Positions 34,101 to 48,400 of a DNA stretch of 64,000 nucleotides are shown piece by piece (within the stretch, counting starts at the first letter, position 1; each line of letters begins with the position of its first letter). The stretch covers positions 3,948,505 through 4,012,504 of the forward strand of contig ML681971.1 of NCBI GenBank assembly GCA_007922195.1. The letters are read 5' to 3'. This DNA is from Podocnemis expansa. Its lineage: Eukaryota > Chordata > Testudines > Podocnemididae. The position numbers and the translations under genes were made by a program. The notes beneath the pieces were generated by a model. That model saw only the letters and a program-made list of their open reading frames with translations, did no database searches and had not been told where the DNA came from.

Positions 34101-37100
34101 TCATGGTGGTAGGCAAAAAAAATCAGTCTCAGTCACAGGCAGCCAGGCTATGCTCCTGCCTCTCCTCCTCCTGGCCCACTCGCTATCAGTCATTCAGAAT
34201 GCTGGCCTTTGGTTGGCTCAGTCCTGGCTGGCCTTTTATTGGCTTGTTCCTGCGTGGGTGACAGCCGCTTTTTCCTTTTTTATTTGTGATTTGTGCAATG
34301 TGCTGTCCATCAAATTAGCATGCTGACTGACTAATTGAATGGTTGGGATGGGGGGCGTGTATTGCAGTGGCTCTCAGGAGCTGGCCTAGCCTGCTGTGAC
34401 TGAGACTGATTGGTTGGCAGACCATAGCAGAGCTGAGCCAGGATTGGCTGGGGCACTTCCTTTGTTCCCCTCTGCTGTGACTGAAATCATGTGAGTGAGT
34501 CAGAAGCATGCTTCACTCTGCTATGCTGGGAGCCTGTCTTTGAAGTTCGCTGCTGCAGACAGCTTGCAGGCACAGCGCAGGCAACAGCTCTGTGGGCTGG
34601 ATCCAGCCCCCACAGGCTATAAGTTTGCCACTCCTGATTTAGAGCCTTCTCCAACATGGTTCAGTGGCTGGGGCTCGACTGGTCCCAGGCCACCTGCCAT
34701 TGGCTGGCAGCTGCTGAGGCCAGATATATTCAGTGAGAGGCAGTAGGAGGCTGGGTGTGAAATTCTACCACCTTGCTTGATGGATGGCCATAAGCAGGCA
34801 GTAGTACTATAACCCCCCAGGCCTGGGCCTCGGTGAATGGGGCCTTAAATTTGTATCTAGAATGCTCTGAAAGTGTTTCCTGCCCTCCAGGCTGGCACAG
34901 CCTTTCCTTGTACCTTCTGGTGGGGGGCAGGGCTTAGTGTGAATTTGGTGAACTTGACTGTGAGCCATATGGGATGAGGAAGTAGGTGCTGCCTGAGCCC
35001 TGGAACCCCCCACCCCACCCCAATGCATCTCAACAACCCATGAGGGCCAGCCAAGGCACTGGAGGATCAAGAGACGTGTGATGTGGGGATGGAAGGGTTC
35101 TCAGGGTTTGTGTTGCAGTTTCCAGAGGTTGTCTGGCAGCCAAAGTCAATGTGCCTTCGTGCACACACTCTGTGCAACAGCAGGGAGGCCCATGAGGCAG
35201 GAATGGTCCCGGGCCTGTCTGGGGAGGCAAGGCTGGCTAATTTCAGCCATCCCAGCATCACTGCTGGATCAAGGCTCTTATGGCTGCCTCCACATGCCTC
35301 AGTGACACATGCTGGGCCAGGTGCAGTGCCCTCTGGTGGCACAGGAGGGACAGGGCTCAGTTACACTGCAGCTGAAGGTCAGGGCTGTATTAACGCAGGG
35401 GCTTTGTGGGCTGAAGCCCAGGGCCTTGGGGCGTGTGTGCAAAAATCCAGTCCTGGCTGGCTGTCCTCTGAACCCACGGAGGCACTGCTTAGAGGGAATG
35501 TAGGAGACACCTTCCTGCCCCCGCCCTCCATTTCAAGTAGTGTAGCCATCTGGTTTCGCACACCAGCTCCAGGGGGTTAATTTGGCTCCAGGTTGCCTTC
35601 CTTTGAAGAGTGAAGGATGGAGCCTGTTCCAAAGCCTGCTCTGGGCTCCACTCCTGGGAGCTAGAGCTGCAAGGGAGCTGGAGATTGGGGTGGGGGGGGA
35701 GGTTGCTGGGCCAGAGGTGGAGAACAGGGATATGAGGGGCTGGAGGGGATGAAGGGGGCAGGGCAGGCTGGGAGGGAAGCAGGGGGCAGTGGGTATCTGG
35801 ATGATGGAAGAAGCAATGCAGGGGAATCAGGAGATGGGGAGGTTAGAGGCTCAGAGAAGAAAACTGGAGCAGGGGGTGGGGGGATACTCTGAGGAAAGAG
35901 CGGATGTGGGGAGGGGAGGCTGGAGGGAAGTGTGAGAGCAGGAGCCCCATTGCCCAGCGTCATAGCTCACTGACAGCCAGAGTGTCCTCCAACCCTGACC
36001 TAGGCATAAGAAGGGATCCACAGACAGCCTGTCATAGGTGCCGCACGCCCCACAACAGTGGGAGAGCAGGTGTGGGGAGAATGCAGGTTTGTATCTGACA
36101 AAGGCCTGTCACTAGGGGAGGGAAGCGGTGTGGTTGAACAGGTTTAATACTGCAGATGACAGTGGCTTCTAGTCCTGGTGCCACCTGGGTTGTAGATAAG
36201 TTCATAGCATGTTGAAAAAAGTAGAAGAAAAGAGAAATTGGGGGGCGGGGGGGGGGGGGAGAAGAATTAACTGTCAATAAAATCTGTTTAAATGTCAGTA
36301 AAATGTGGCAAAAATAGTGTAAGAATTCCTCCCCCACTTCCTGAATCTTCTGCTATGAACTCAGCAGAGAGGTGGGTGAAGGCACAGAGGGTGGAAGCAA
36401 GCAGCAGGTTTCCCATGCCCTAGCACTGACTGCAGCAGGGAAGATCACCCAGCAGTATTGGATTCTGTAAGTGGCAGGCTGTGTTGTTTAGACTGGGAAT
36501 TCAGGCTGTTAGGTGCTGGGCTCTTCACTGACTTGAGGTGAGTCTCAGGAGGCAGTGTGGTCTAGAGGATGGAGCATGGGACTGGAAGGACTCAGGTTAT
36601 GTTCCTAGCTCTGCTTCTTGTTAGTTGGGTGACTGGGCCAATGACTTCACGTCCATGGACCTCAGTTTCCCATCTGTGAAATGGAGGTAGTAAAGTGCTA
36701 CACATAGCAATTCCCCAGCTATGAAGTAGGGAGATCAGAAACACCAGCAGGGTTGGGAGGGTGACTCATTCAAGAGCTTTGAGATCCCTGGATGAAAGAT
36801 ACTGGAAAAGGGAGCAACTAGTGTTATCACCTCCTGCCGAAGGGTGGGTCAAAATGTCAGGCAGATCACCAGGTTCTGGGGCTGGTTTTCAGTCAGATCC
36901 CATTTAGTGGTGCTACTTCAGTGGTGTGGCTGGGTGAAACCTTGCAGTGCTGCCACTGAAGTAATGGGACTGAACACACAGATTACAGGATTTAATCCCT
37001 TCCACTGCGATGGTCCAGTTATCTCAAGCTGGGTTCCTACTCTTTGAGACTGAACTAAATGCATCAAGTATCTAGCCCGCCTCAGCCATGTGTGCCCCCA

Positions 37101-40100
37101 GAGTTTGGATGTGTCCCATTCTCCTTGGTTCAAGGAAGGTGTCCTGTGTGTGTCTGCTTAACCCCAGTTGTGGGGAAGGACCCAAGCTAGTGGCAGCCAT
37201 CTGTCCCCCATGATGCCTTGGATTGGCACTATGCATCTTCTTCCCAGGAAGCAGAGAGAGCTGTTCCTGCCTGGGGGTGGGTTCTTTGTCACAGAGGTTT
37301 GCTGCTGACATTTTGGAAGCAGCGAGGTGGTGCCAGGCAAGAGGCAGCTGCTGAGAGCCTGGTCTGACATTTCCCTAGCCTGAGCAGCTTCTCACCCCCA
37401 GCTCGATGGAGGAGAGGCAACTTTCAAAGTGACAAGCAGCCAAGTGTGAACATGCATAGGGCAGGATGTGCTCAGGATAGTTCACTTGGTTGCGAGTGTG
37501 CATGCATTCACACACCCCCACCCCCTCAGAGAAGACAGCGCTAGGATTTGCCACTCTGGAAATGTCAAGTGCACAGACACAAGGAAATAACAGCACGAGA
37601 CACAGATGCTCTTACGTGTTGCCTTTCTTGTTCCTTTATCCCTACCCGTGTGTGTTCAGTTTTGAAAGAATTAATTAAAGCCCTGCTGATGTCTCACAGG
37701 AAGCGCTTTGAAAGGTCCTGTTGGACAAATCATTCCCCTCCCTCCGTCTGTGTTTTCTGCATTCTTGTCCTTTTCCCAGTTCTCTTTTTCTGAAGGGCAA
37801 TTGCAGGAAATGTTTTGGGTTTTTTTGTTTTGTTTTTGGCATTTTCTACTTACAGTCTCCGGCTGGCCCCAGAACCACAGGTTCTGTTTGCCATGGCAAA
37901 AAAGGTGGGATTTTCTAAACTAGCACTGCTGTGACCTCTAACTGGGCATGGGAGGTTTGGCTGAGTTCTTTCCATCTTGCACAAGCAGACAAGACTGTGG
38001 CTAGCTCTCCCCTTCAATGGGCAGCTGGAACAGGATCTTTGAGCATGATTTTTGCCAGTGACGTAAGCAAATCAAAATCAAATCCAGAGAAGATAGACAG
38101 GGAGCATCTCCTAACACAAGAACAAGGGGATGGTCAGTGAAATCATTCAGCGATTTCTAGGTCATCTAGTCCAACTTTTTCCAATGTGGTGTGTGGGACT
38201 CCCTTGGGGAGGTGCCAGAGGTTATAAGGGTCAATGAGGCTTCAGTAATACTGAGTTCATTTAGCCCTTTGAACTCTGTGCTGGGTACAGCCCCCCTTTC
38301 CCCCTCTGCAGCAGCCAGAGCGGAGAAGTAGCTTCTCCAGGCTCTGCACTGGGTGGGTGTGTGGTGCCCTCTTACTCATGTAAGAGTAACTTCTTATTAG
38401 AACTTATGTAACTTAGGGTATGGCCACACACACTTCTTATTTCGAAACAACAGAGGTTGTTTCGAAATAAGAAGTGCCATGGCCACACGACGCACGGCCA
38501 TTTCGAAACAAGCAAACAGCTTGTTTCAAAATAGCCGTGCTCCTTCCGAAACAAATTAAACATTGTTTGCTTTCGAAACAAAGTGTTCCGACACAACATG
38601 TCACCTTGCTCCCAGGGTGCTAAGCACCCTGGGAGGAAGGGCTGCCAGGGTGCTGAGGGGTGTCCACGGGCTGGGGGGGGGTGCAGGGCTGCGCCGCACA
38701 CCGCCAGTGTCTGCAGGGGACTGCAGGCACTGGCGGAGTGAGGCGCAGCTCCGCTCCTCACCTGGCGGGTGCTTGCAGCCCCCTGTAAGCACCCACCAGG
38801 AGAGGGCGGCGGGGCGCCTCACCCCGGGGGCTTTAAAGCCCTCGCTGCCCCCAAACGTGGGGGCGCTGCCCCGGAGCGCAGCTGGAGCCTGCTGCTGCCG
38901 GGGCCGGAGTAAGCACCGGCCGGAATCCCCGGCGACCCCGCTCCTCCCGGGGGGCATGTCCGGGGCACCCCCCCACACGTCCCCGGCAGGAGCATCACGC
39001 GGGGGACTCCGGGGAAGTTTCCGGGGCACCCCCCCACACGCCCCCGGCAGGAGCGGGGTCACCGGGGATTCCGGCCGGCGCTTACTCTGGCCCCGGCAGC
39101 AGCGGGCTCCAGCCGCGCTCCGCGCCCACGCCCCCAGGTTTGGGGGCAGCGAGGGCTTTAAAGCCCCCGGGGTGAGGCGCCCCGCCGCCCTCTCCTGGCA
39201 GGTGCCTGCAGCCCCCGCAGACACCGGCGGGGTAAAGCACCCAGCGGCGCTTTACCCCGCTGGTGCTTGCAATCCCCTCCCCAGGCGGAATAGCATGTCC
39301 ACACTGTGGACATGCTATTTCGCTGCCTTATTTCGAGGACAAAGTTTTTTTTGTCCTCAAAATAAGGTGTTTTGAAATAATCTGTTATTTCGAAACAGCT
39401 TGTTTCGAAACAAGCATACCCTGTGTGAACATAGCCTTAGTGTTATTAGCATGATCAATGTGTGCTTATAGAAGTTATATGCCTTTATGACTGGTAAGGG
39501 GTACATGTTTTACCTAGTGTTAAATAATGGGGCTTTCACTCTAAAAGGATGGGATCTATTAGTCTAGTCTCACCTTCTGTATAACACAAGCCACAGCTGG
39601 TTTACAGGACTGCCCCCAACTTTAAACTCAGGACTTTGGCACCATAAGGCAAGATCATAGTCCTGTGCTACATGGCCAGCAATTGTCTTTACTTCTGTGA
39701 CAGACCAGCTGAGATTTGAACCTGCTGTCTGTAGCATTCACAGTTAGAAATGTTCCACCTCTCCCCTAAATTAAAAGGGCAAATTTGTAACCAATAAAAG
39801 GAAACGCTTTCACACACAATGCGTGATTTGACCATGGAACTCTCTGCCATATGAAATTGTTGAAGCCAAGATTTTAGCTTGTTTCCAAAACGGATTGTTA
39901 CGTCTACACAGCTAACAAAACATGGTGAGTTCTCACAGTTAGCTAACAAACTGTGAAAAGGGTAGTACACCTGGTGCGTCAGCTGGTCTCTCTGGTAGAG
40001 GTCAGCGTAAATTGTAACGTGGGGACAGAACATTCCACACATACCGTCATGGGGTTCCAACAGCTTTCTTTGGAGCAACTAGCCACTGTCGGAGACAGGA

Positions 40101-43100
40101 CACCCACTGGACCTTGGTTCTGATCCAGCCTGGCAAACGCTATGTTTCTATGTGCAATAAGTGTCAGTTACCCTTGTGGCCCCATGAATGTTGGTAGTGT
40201 CCCTTTACCTGTGCATGGTCTCATGGAGGTGTCTGCTGGCCTGTCTGCTTACTAGAGGAGGCATCTCGTCCCACTCAGTGCCTGGTTGCCAGGGCTCAGG
40301 TGAATAGGCATGTCCTGCAAAGGACCTGCGGAAGGGAAGGAATGTGGAGGGTGCTGTTGGGGCTTTGGCAGGAAGGATTCCTGCAGAGGAATGTCCAGAG
40401 CATGGGTCTGCTGAGTGCAGGTATAATCCCAGAGACATATATAGGAGTGTCACCACGGTTGGGCCAGCATATATAGGAGTGTCACCCACGGGGCCTTGCT
40501 GGGCAGCTCTGAAGGAGGGCGAGGGCGGAGGCTGGACATGGATTAGCAGCTTTAGCACAAGGCTGGGGAACTGGGAGCTTCTGCATTGTAGCTCGGCATC
40601 TCTGGTAAGGGCTCCTCTGTGGCCTTGGGCTAGTGGGTTGGGAGCCAGTCACTGCAGCATATCACAGACCTGGGCAGTGAGACAGCGGGCAGTGCTCATG
40701 TGTGGCCATGGCATGATGCAGTCCTACTCTTATGGTAGCCCCCTGGAGGGCTGGAGACTGCCCAGCCTGGACTAATGAGGGTGGGGGTGGGGTCCTGCTG
40801 TGGTAGGCATGGCATAGGGAGGAGGAAGGTGGCATGAAACACAGCCACACAGGCCTGGGTGGAAGCACAAGGAGCCCTGTGGAGCAGATGCCAGTGAGCT
40901 GAACTCTCCTGGATGTAGAGGCCTTGCCAGAGTACTCCAGGCCTGTCCTCTCCCAGCTCTTTGCCAGGGAATGCTGAACTGGCTACAGATGGCCTGGAGC
41001 TCTGCCATCAGCAGGGAGCTGGTGATGGGAGTCTTTGTCCAGCAGCCAGGCACCTGTGTCCCATCAGACTGCTTGGTGGAGAGGAGAGGGGATCAGACTC
41101 GGCCATCGCAACTTCAGCCAGGGACCCAGCTCCACTCTGGGATTGCAGTGAGCATGGCCTAGAATGGCACAGTGTGTCACAACTAGAACCCCTGGATGGA
41201 GGGGGTCAGTGGAGGCCACACTTGCTTTCTCTGAGCAGGGAGAGACCTGTGCACAGAGCCTGCCCCATCAGCCAGATACAGCCTCCCCATTTTGTGTTGG
41301 CTGCTAATGAGCCATTACCCAACTGCAGGGAGCTATTGGAAGTCCATCACTGTAGCATCTAAGTGCTTCCTCAAGTTCTCTCGGGCTCTGGAGGGGAGAC
41401 ACTGAGCTCCATCATCTGCTGGGGGGGGGGGGGGGCATGGCTCAGTCCTGCTCGTCACATCAGGAGTGCGGGGCCAGGGCTGGGATCGAGGAGCATCAGT
41501 GAAGCTCTGGGGACAGGGCAAGGCTAGTTAATAGTGCTGCAGGTTGGGGCCTGGGGATGTGGGCAGGGCTGGGAGGGCAGCCTCCCTTTCCAACCGTTCC
41601 TTTTTGCTCAGGGATTTCTCTGGGCCTGTCTGGAGGCTTCATGCACACATGGCTTTTGTTTTGCAGGGACGGAGGAACAGGATGAGAACAGCGAAGGGCC
41701 CAAGACAGGTTGGTGAGATCTCAAAGCCCTGCTTCAGCACAGGTGACCAGGGTGGGGGCTGGACTGAACGTTGGCTTGTTAAAGGAGAAACCAACATGCA
41801 TGTGTTGCATGTCCTTGTGTTCCCACTCCAGCTTCCATGCATTGGTGCTTGGGGGCATCCCATGGGGTGGGGGTGTCTAATCCCTCCACGCATCTTCACA
41901 CTGCCTGGCTTGGATCAGACTATTAGCTGCTTGGCTTGGCCCATTAAATGTAACCCTGCACACAGTGCTGATCCCAGTGGTTAGCAGGAGATGGTTTCCA
42001 CTGTTGTGTGCATATATAGGCCCATGCTTGCACACGAACACATAAGTTAATGTATGATCATTTGCAGTTGGACGTTCGTATATAATGCCATCCCACATGC
42101 ATGCATGTTCAATGCTATCCCACATGCCTGCATGGATGCACAAGCATAATGTCCTGTGTCCATTCAAGCTGTGTCCATTCACGCTGTTGCATGAATATGG
42201 GCATGTAGCTGTCCATTCATGTAGAGGTCCATGCTGTTGCTCACATAGCTATGGAAGCACATGCATACACATTATCGGGTATGTGCATGCAGTTGCGCAC
42301 TTCACACAATGGATGTGGGCATCTGCAAATGCACATACACTGATTCATGATCATGCGCTTTGTCTCTCAGAGATGAGCACTGTCGTGTGCATGATCACAT
42401 ATATGGGTGCATGCCCAGTTGCGCTCAGGAGCTTGTGCCCTCTCGCATGACTCTGAGGCAGACCAGCTGGCTGTCAGTGAACCCCTCCACGCTGTGAACA
42501 GACTGGCAGCTTGGCAGGGCCGTGATAAACTGTGTTATCTTTTAATAAAAAGTGATAGTGGCGCTGTGCTGTAATCAAATGAGTTAATTATATGCCTGGT
42601 GATTCCCTTTATCTGTGCTGAGCACAACAATAGCTTTGTTGTATACAGATTGGCTTGTGTCTAATCTCTCCTTGGGAGAGAACGTGCTCTGAGTGCTGGC
42701 TTCTTGATGTTTGTAGCTGCCTGTGAGAGTTAAGGACTGGGGTTTTGATTGGTGGTGGAAGTTGGTGAGTGTAATTACTGTGGAAGACTGATAAATGCTA
42801 CAAACTGTTAAAGGGATTTTCTCCCCACCTTCATTAATGGAGAGAGAGATTATCATGCACCGTTCCCTCCTCCACCTAGTCCTTTCTCCCAACAGCCCCC
42901 TTCCCCAAACAAATGGGGTTGATTTCAAATCTGTGCTGTAAATTGTAGGAATTAATTCCCAGGGCCTCTGTGCCAGAATGATGTGGCTATTGTCCTCATT
43001 TTTCATGTTGCAGCAGCTGTTTCCGTAAGGGGCCTAGTTGTGGGGAGCATGGAGGAGGAGTGTGGTCTGTGCAGAATGAAGCAGATGGTCCCTGCCTGAT

Positions 43101-45392
43101 CTGGGACATTCTCTTTTGTTAAAAGCTGATGCCAAGTGCTGACCAGAGGAAGCCACAGGCAGGGGCACAATCACCACCGGTGCTTAGCATGCCCAGCGCC
43201 ATATTCATTAATAACACAGTTACTAGAGCATGTGTGGGACACTGCTATCATTACAAAGTAAAGGGGTGCATGTGGAGGGGAAGGAAGATCTTGAATTTTG
43301 CTGTCATTCAAAGATACTGCTGGGGTCCCTGAATGAGGTAGGTGTCCCCATCAGAATCCCACCACAAATAATTGGTGCTAATAGTCGCCTCATTGGGCTA
43401 ATTAAAGAGGCCAAGAACAGCAGATTGTGAATTCTAAACTCTCCCCTCACGCTAGGGGTTGCAAATGCTCATAAAATACACAGCTGGGGAATCTTGCATT
43501 GGCACTGCCTCTTCTTTGGGTATGTAGAGAGTGCACTCTTTAGGGCCATCTCCCCCTCAGTGTCCACTTCTGGCTCCTGTGTTTTGATTGCCTGACCCAT
43601 ACACTGTTGAATTCTGGGCTCTGCAATCCCACCCCACTGGAGAGACTGGGGCTTTGTTGTCCCTTGGGGCTCCACCCACTGACCTGGATTCAGACAGGCA
43701 GGATCACAAACAGGAACTACGCAAAAGATGGAGTTCGCAGAACAATCAGTCAGGTTGGGTGATTCAGGTGTGGCCATGAGTTCTAGGCAGGGCAGCTGGG
43801 GGCTGTTCTGACCACCTGGGTGGGGCTCTGTCACTTGGGAAGCAGATCAAAGGGTCTGGAGGAAGAGAAGGGTGAAGGCTCCATATAGGGTGGTGGAGAC
43901 CTGGGAGGAAGAGCACATCCAGAGGGCCCTGACAGGTTGCTGGATCTGGGCCCAGTGTGGCTGAATGTTTTGTTTGTTGGGCACCGAGTTCCAGTGCCTG
44001 AGAGTTTGACAGAATTCTGTCTTTTCTCACCAACAGCTTTGCAGCCTCTGAAGAGTGCAGAGAACAAAGAAGGTAAGTGCCATTTCTTCCCCTTTTCCAT
44101 GCACATGTAGGGCTGGGCCCCCATGGGGAGACCTGACTGTTTGCAGCAGGTTGGCAGATCACTGGACTTCGTAACTGTTGGTTAGTGCAGCAGTGGCCAT
44201 TAGAGATTTGAGCTGTGGGTGGACTGAAAATCCCCACCCAGAGTTTACTGAAGAGTCGCCATTCCTTTTTGAATGCGCTATGTATTCGGGATCTGGCTTA
44301 TTGTTTCCTGCCTCGCCTTCTGCTCTCTGGGCCTGCTCAGCTCCATGATGTTTATAGCTGATGCTAATTTGGTATTATCTGTGAATTTCATGAGCTCCCT
44401 CCTGACTCTGCCCCAGCAGCAGTGAAAGTGTTAAATTAGACCAGATTAGATTAGATCTGGTCCTAGACACAAACACGGTGCCGTTGCAGTTCAGTTCTAC
44501 CATTTGTTTGGGCTTTGTTGGCCACTTTTCCCTTTACAACAATGATTTCATCCCACAACAATCAGCTTTCTGCTATATACAATATTAACTGCATTACTGA
44601 AATCCAAGTGTGTTATATTTATATCTGCTGCATTCCCCTTGTCCATTGATTTTGTAATTCTCCTGAAAAGAGCAATCAAGTTGGCCAAGATTTATTCTTT
44701 CCCGACATCCATTGCAGCTCATGGTTCATGTATCCATTGTACTCTAGCTATTTATTGACTTTTTTCTTTTAATTTCCATCATTTCACTAGTGCTGGAAGC
44801 TGGGCTAATGAGACAGTAATTGCCAGTATGATTCATTGATTCCTGTTTGTTCAGAACATCATTGCTTCCCAGGTTCTCTGCAATCTAGCCAGTCATTTCC
44901 CATGTGCTCTGAGGAGGGGTTGGCCCAAAGGAGCCAGGTGCCCAGCTGTCATTGTAAACCTATGGGAGATATGCACCTAACTCCCGTCTGTGCTATTGAA
45001 AATGCTCCCTCTTCTGCCCCCAATTAATTAGCTGGTGACTTTATTGTCCTAGGATCCACCAACTTTCACAGTTTTCCTAACACAGTTTGGGGTCTCGGCT
45101 ATTGTTGGGTCACCATTAGTTTCACCGTTCTCCATTGTAAATGGCCCTGCTTTCTCTGGTGCTGCTTTTTTGTTCATATGGACTTACAAAAGCCCTTTCT
45201 TACTCCTCTTCACACCATTAGTGTAGTGTGAACTCACCCTGTGTTTTCCCCCTCTCCCTGCTGCCCTTATCTTTCCCCTGCAAGCCTAAACAATCTGTGC
45301 TTGTGTTCATTGCCGCCTCACTTTTCCTCACAAAGCCAGATTGTTTGCTTAACCCCATAGCATTGAGGAGTCCCTTTGCTTCCTCCCTGGCT

Positions 45393-45426
<34 letters not shown>

Positions 45427-48400
45427 TAGAAACATGGTATGATTAATAACATATCTTAGGATGCTCCAGCTGATGAGGGTTTGGGGTTTTTTTTCAATCC
45501 TGTACAATGAGTTTTGAAAACTCCCTCTCACCAGCTCTTGCTGTGCAGGCAGATGCAAACTCTGGGTATGATGGGGGGAACCTCTTAGCACTGACCAGAA
45601 CCTTGGGAGCTCAGATCTTCTGCATCATTGGCTTCATTTGACAAACCTCCCCCCTTGATGATGATCTGACTGCGGCTGCTTCCCGCTTTCTCACTCTGTT
45701 GCCTTTAGCATGTAATAAGGAGAAATTCCTCCAGAATATGACTGAATAAACTTGGCTGTTTAACTGTTGGGTTGCCAGAAAAACCAGTGCTTAGGAAAAC
45801 CCATCAAGACAGGCTGCAGACACCTGATTGTAGAATGTTTTCAGTGAAAGGTAGCAGAGGCATAGAGCACAACAGCTAGGGGACTTGTATTGTAACTGTT
45901 GTTCCTTTTAGGTGAATGTGACTTTTTAAGAAAAGCTGGGGTCTCCAACCAGCACAGAGACTGATGCTTTGCATCACTGGGTGCACTGTGAAAATTAGGC
46001 CTGCATGAAGCTTGCAGCAGAGACGGGTCTCTTGCACTGCCGGCGGGAGCCAGCTATTCCTGCTCATGTTCTCATTTTCCCTGTGTCCTGGCATGCTCTT
46101 GGCTTGCTGGCATCTTTATTCAGTTATCGCAGGGCAGAGTGTTCCAGCTGTGGCACCTGCCAGTTCATTCTGAATTAATGAAGTCACTGTCCTGGAAACA
46201 TCTTGGCATTGTTCCAGTGTTTTGAGGAGGAGGAAGGATGGCCGCATGCTTAGAGCTCACACCAGGGATTTGGGCTGCTGGGGTCTTCTCCAGCCTCAAT
46301 CACTCTGTGACTGAGGACAAGTCCCTTACCAGCTTTGTGCCTTGGTTTCCCTATATTAATTAGAGTGTGATATCATGCCCCTGGGGCTAGATTTATTTAG
46401 GTTTGTAAAGCCTTTTAAGCTCCATGGCAGGCAGCAGCAATGGGAATATGCATTATTTGGAGGTCAGAAGAACAGCTCCAGCAGAAAGAATGGGTAGGGT
46501 GACCAGCCTTCCCAATCTCAGACCAGGTGGTCCTCCAAACATATGCTACCCATAGTTATTAGGAGTCCAGCCTTTGTTCCTGGGACACAGCAGTGTGTCC
46601 TGGGCCTGTGGCCAGGCTTGTTCAGTGCAGGCCAGGCCAAGGAGATCATTCTGGGATCTTGCAAGTCCCTGTGGATCAGAGATGTCCTTGGGTGTTAAGG
46701 TCACACCAAAAGGATCTCTGCAGAGTTAATCAGGGAACGACCAGATCAAACAGTAACCAGCTCACCAAGCTTGGGGGGGGGGGCTGGCTGCTAGGCAGGG
46801 ACAAAGACATATCTCATTCTAGTCTGGGGCACTAGTCCAGTGTCATAGGATGGCAACATAAACCCAAGCCCTGCACAGCAGCTTCCATTCTAGCCTGGAG
46901 TAGCCTCCAGATTATCAACATTTCATGCTTTCAGGGTCTCATCTGAGAAGGTGCTGAAATGGCTATTTCCCAGGAGTGGGTGCATAAGCCATTTCCTGGG
47001 GTGGGGGTGAGATTTGTCATGTTTTATGTGACCCCCAGCAGTGAGGTGGGAAATCAGCCCTGGCTTCAAAGGTGTCAACAGGCCCAGGCTGGACAGCAGT
47101 GGTGCAGGCTGCTCTGTGCCCACCTTCCGGGTAGGTTCACTCCTGCGGGGAGGGAAGGGCTCAGCCCAGGCTGGCAGCAAGGCTGTTGTTGGCACCAGTT
47201 ATGACATGGAAATTCTGTTACTGAAAACCAAGGTTTTTCATTCAGGCCACTGCAAAGCTTTTCAGGAGAGCAGCTGATGACACTTCTAACCCACAACCTC
47301 ATAACAAAAGGCTGCCTCACCTATGCCCAGGGCCCGTGTTCCTGTCGGGGGAGGGAGTATTCTGGAGTAGCAGCTGCGTCCCCAGTGCAGACAGGCCCTC
47401 ACGGGGTACTGGCCACACAATAGCTGCTTCCTTTGCTGGGGCAGTCACGGCAGTAGCAGTGTTGAATACTTCCCTCCATACAGCTCTGGGAACCCAAAAG
47501 GTGCATAACCCTGCTTTCTGCGCTGCCCTCTGTGTCCCTGCATGTCAGGAGAGGTGCAGGTGTAGATGCAGCAAGAGCCCCATGCTGGGTGGACATACCC
47601 CAGGTTGCGTCACTCGCTGCATTAAGGAAATGGAGAGAATCCCCATTGAGTGAAGTTACAAGATCACCCATCATGGCAATGAAGGAGTGTGGAATATCTC
47701 TTCTGAGTCCTCTGTTCTACCTACCAGACAGGGATCTACTTTTCCTGAGGGTCACAACACAGAAGGCCAGCCAGCCTTCCTAGATTGCTAAATGGAAGAG
47801 GGCTCCATTGGGGTGGAAGGCAGGTCCAAAGGGCTTCTGGTACAGGAAGGATAGAATGGGATGGATGGATAGAATAGGATATGTCTTCCTGCACTAGATC
47901 TCACGTTTTATGTGCAATGGTCAATGTAACAGTTCCACACTGTTTAGTGTATGCACCTGACACTGATAGGGAATCACGGATCATAGCTCTAGGTAGACAT
48001 GAGCCTTTTTATTGGCTCCAGTGAGCTTTGAATCAGGTTCATAGTCTTCAAGCTGCCATATTGGTTGAGCATCTGTGGAAACGAACTAAAACCTACCGCA
48101 GTCCTGCCCCACACCCACAACTCCTTGCTGGAAATGCTAAATGAGCTGTCTGTATCCTCATGGAGGCTTGGAGATTATTTTCTCCACAAAATGTTCATAT
48201 GGCAGAAAATCAGTATCTGAAATATTTTGTCCAAAAGCTGAAATATTGTGATGCTAAAATGCTGCCCCAATATCATGTAGGAATTGTCATTCAGTTGCCA
48301 CATGCCCCCATTCTCCTCTATAGGGTAGAATCCCAACTACCTCTCCCATCCTGAGGGGAGGGGAGATGATCCATTGTGCCAGTTGTGTAGCTGCAGGGCA

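Larger units (their letters stand above)
32825..41666 (+). other. CD276: CD276 intron 4
   Basis: This 8.8-kb phase-1 intron holds a GTCT-type short repeat near 32868, a hAT terminus near 33322, a 1.1-kb hAT element, a SINE and a palindromic Harbinger-like MITE. The remaining stretches (34645-36545, 36815-38145, 39660-41666) hold nothing I recognise apart from G-rich runs near 36241 and 41420. Confidence 0.8.

Noticed and set aside
35379..35470. A hAT-like terminus (CAGGGCTGTATTAACGCAGG).
   Set aside because: No inverted partner or target duplication was found nearby, so I did not list it as an element.
38563..39375. A 270-residue open frame on the + strand and a 207-residue frame on the - strand.
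   Set aside because: They mirror each other because the DNA is a GC-rich palindrome inside a Harbinger-like MITE. Low-complexity composition, no domain, no splice context.
45394..45424. T run as the poly(A) of a processed pseudogene on the minus strand.
   Set aside because: No coding similarity or target duplication is visible beside it. A simple homopolymer is the safer call.
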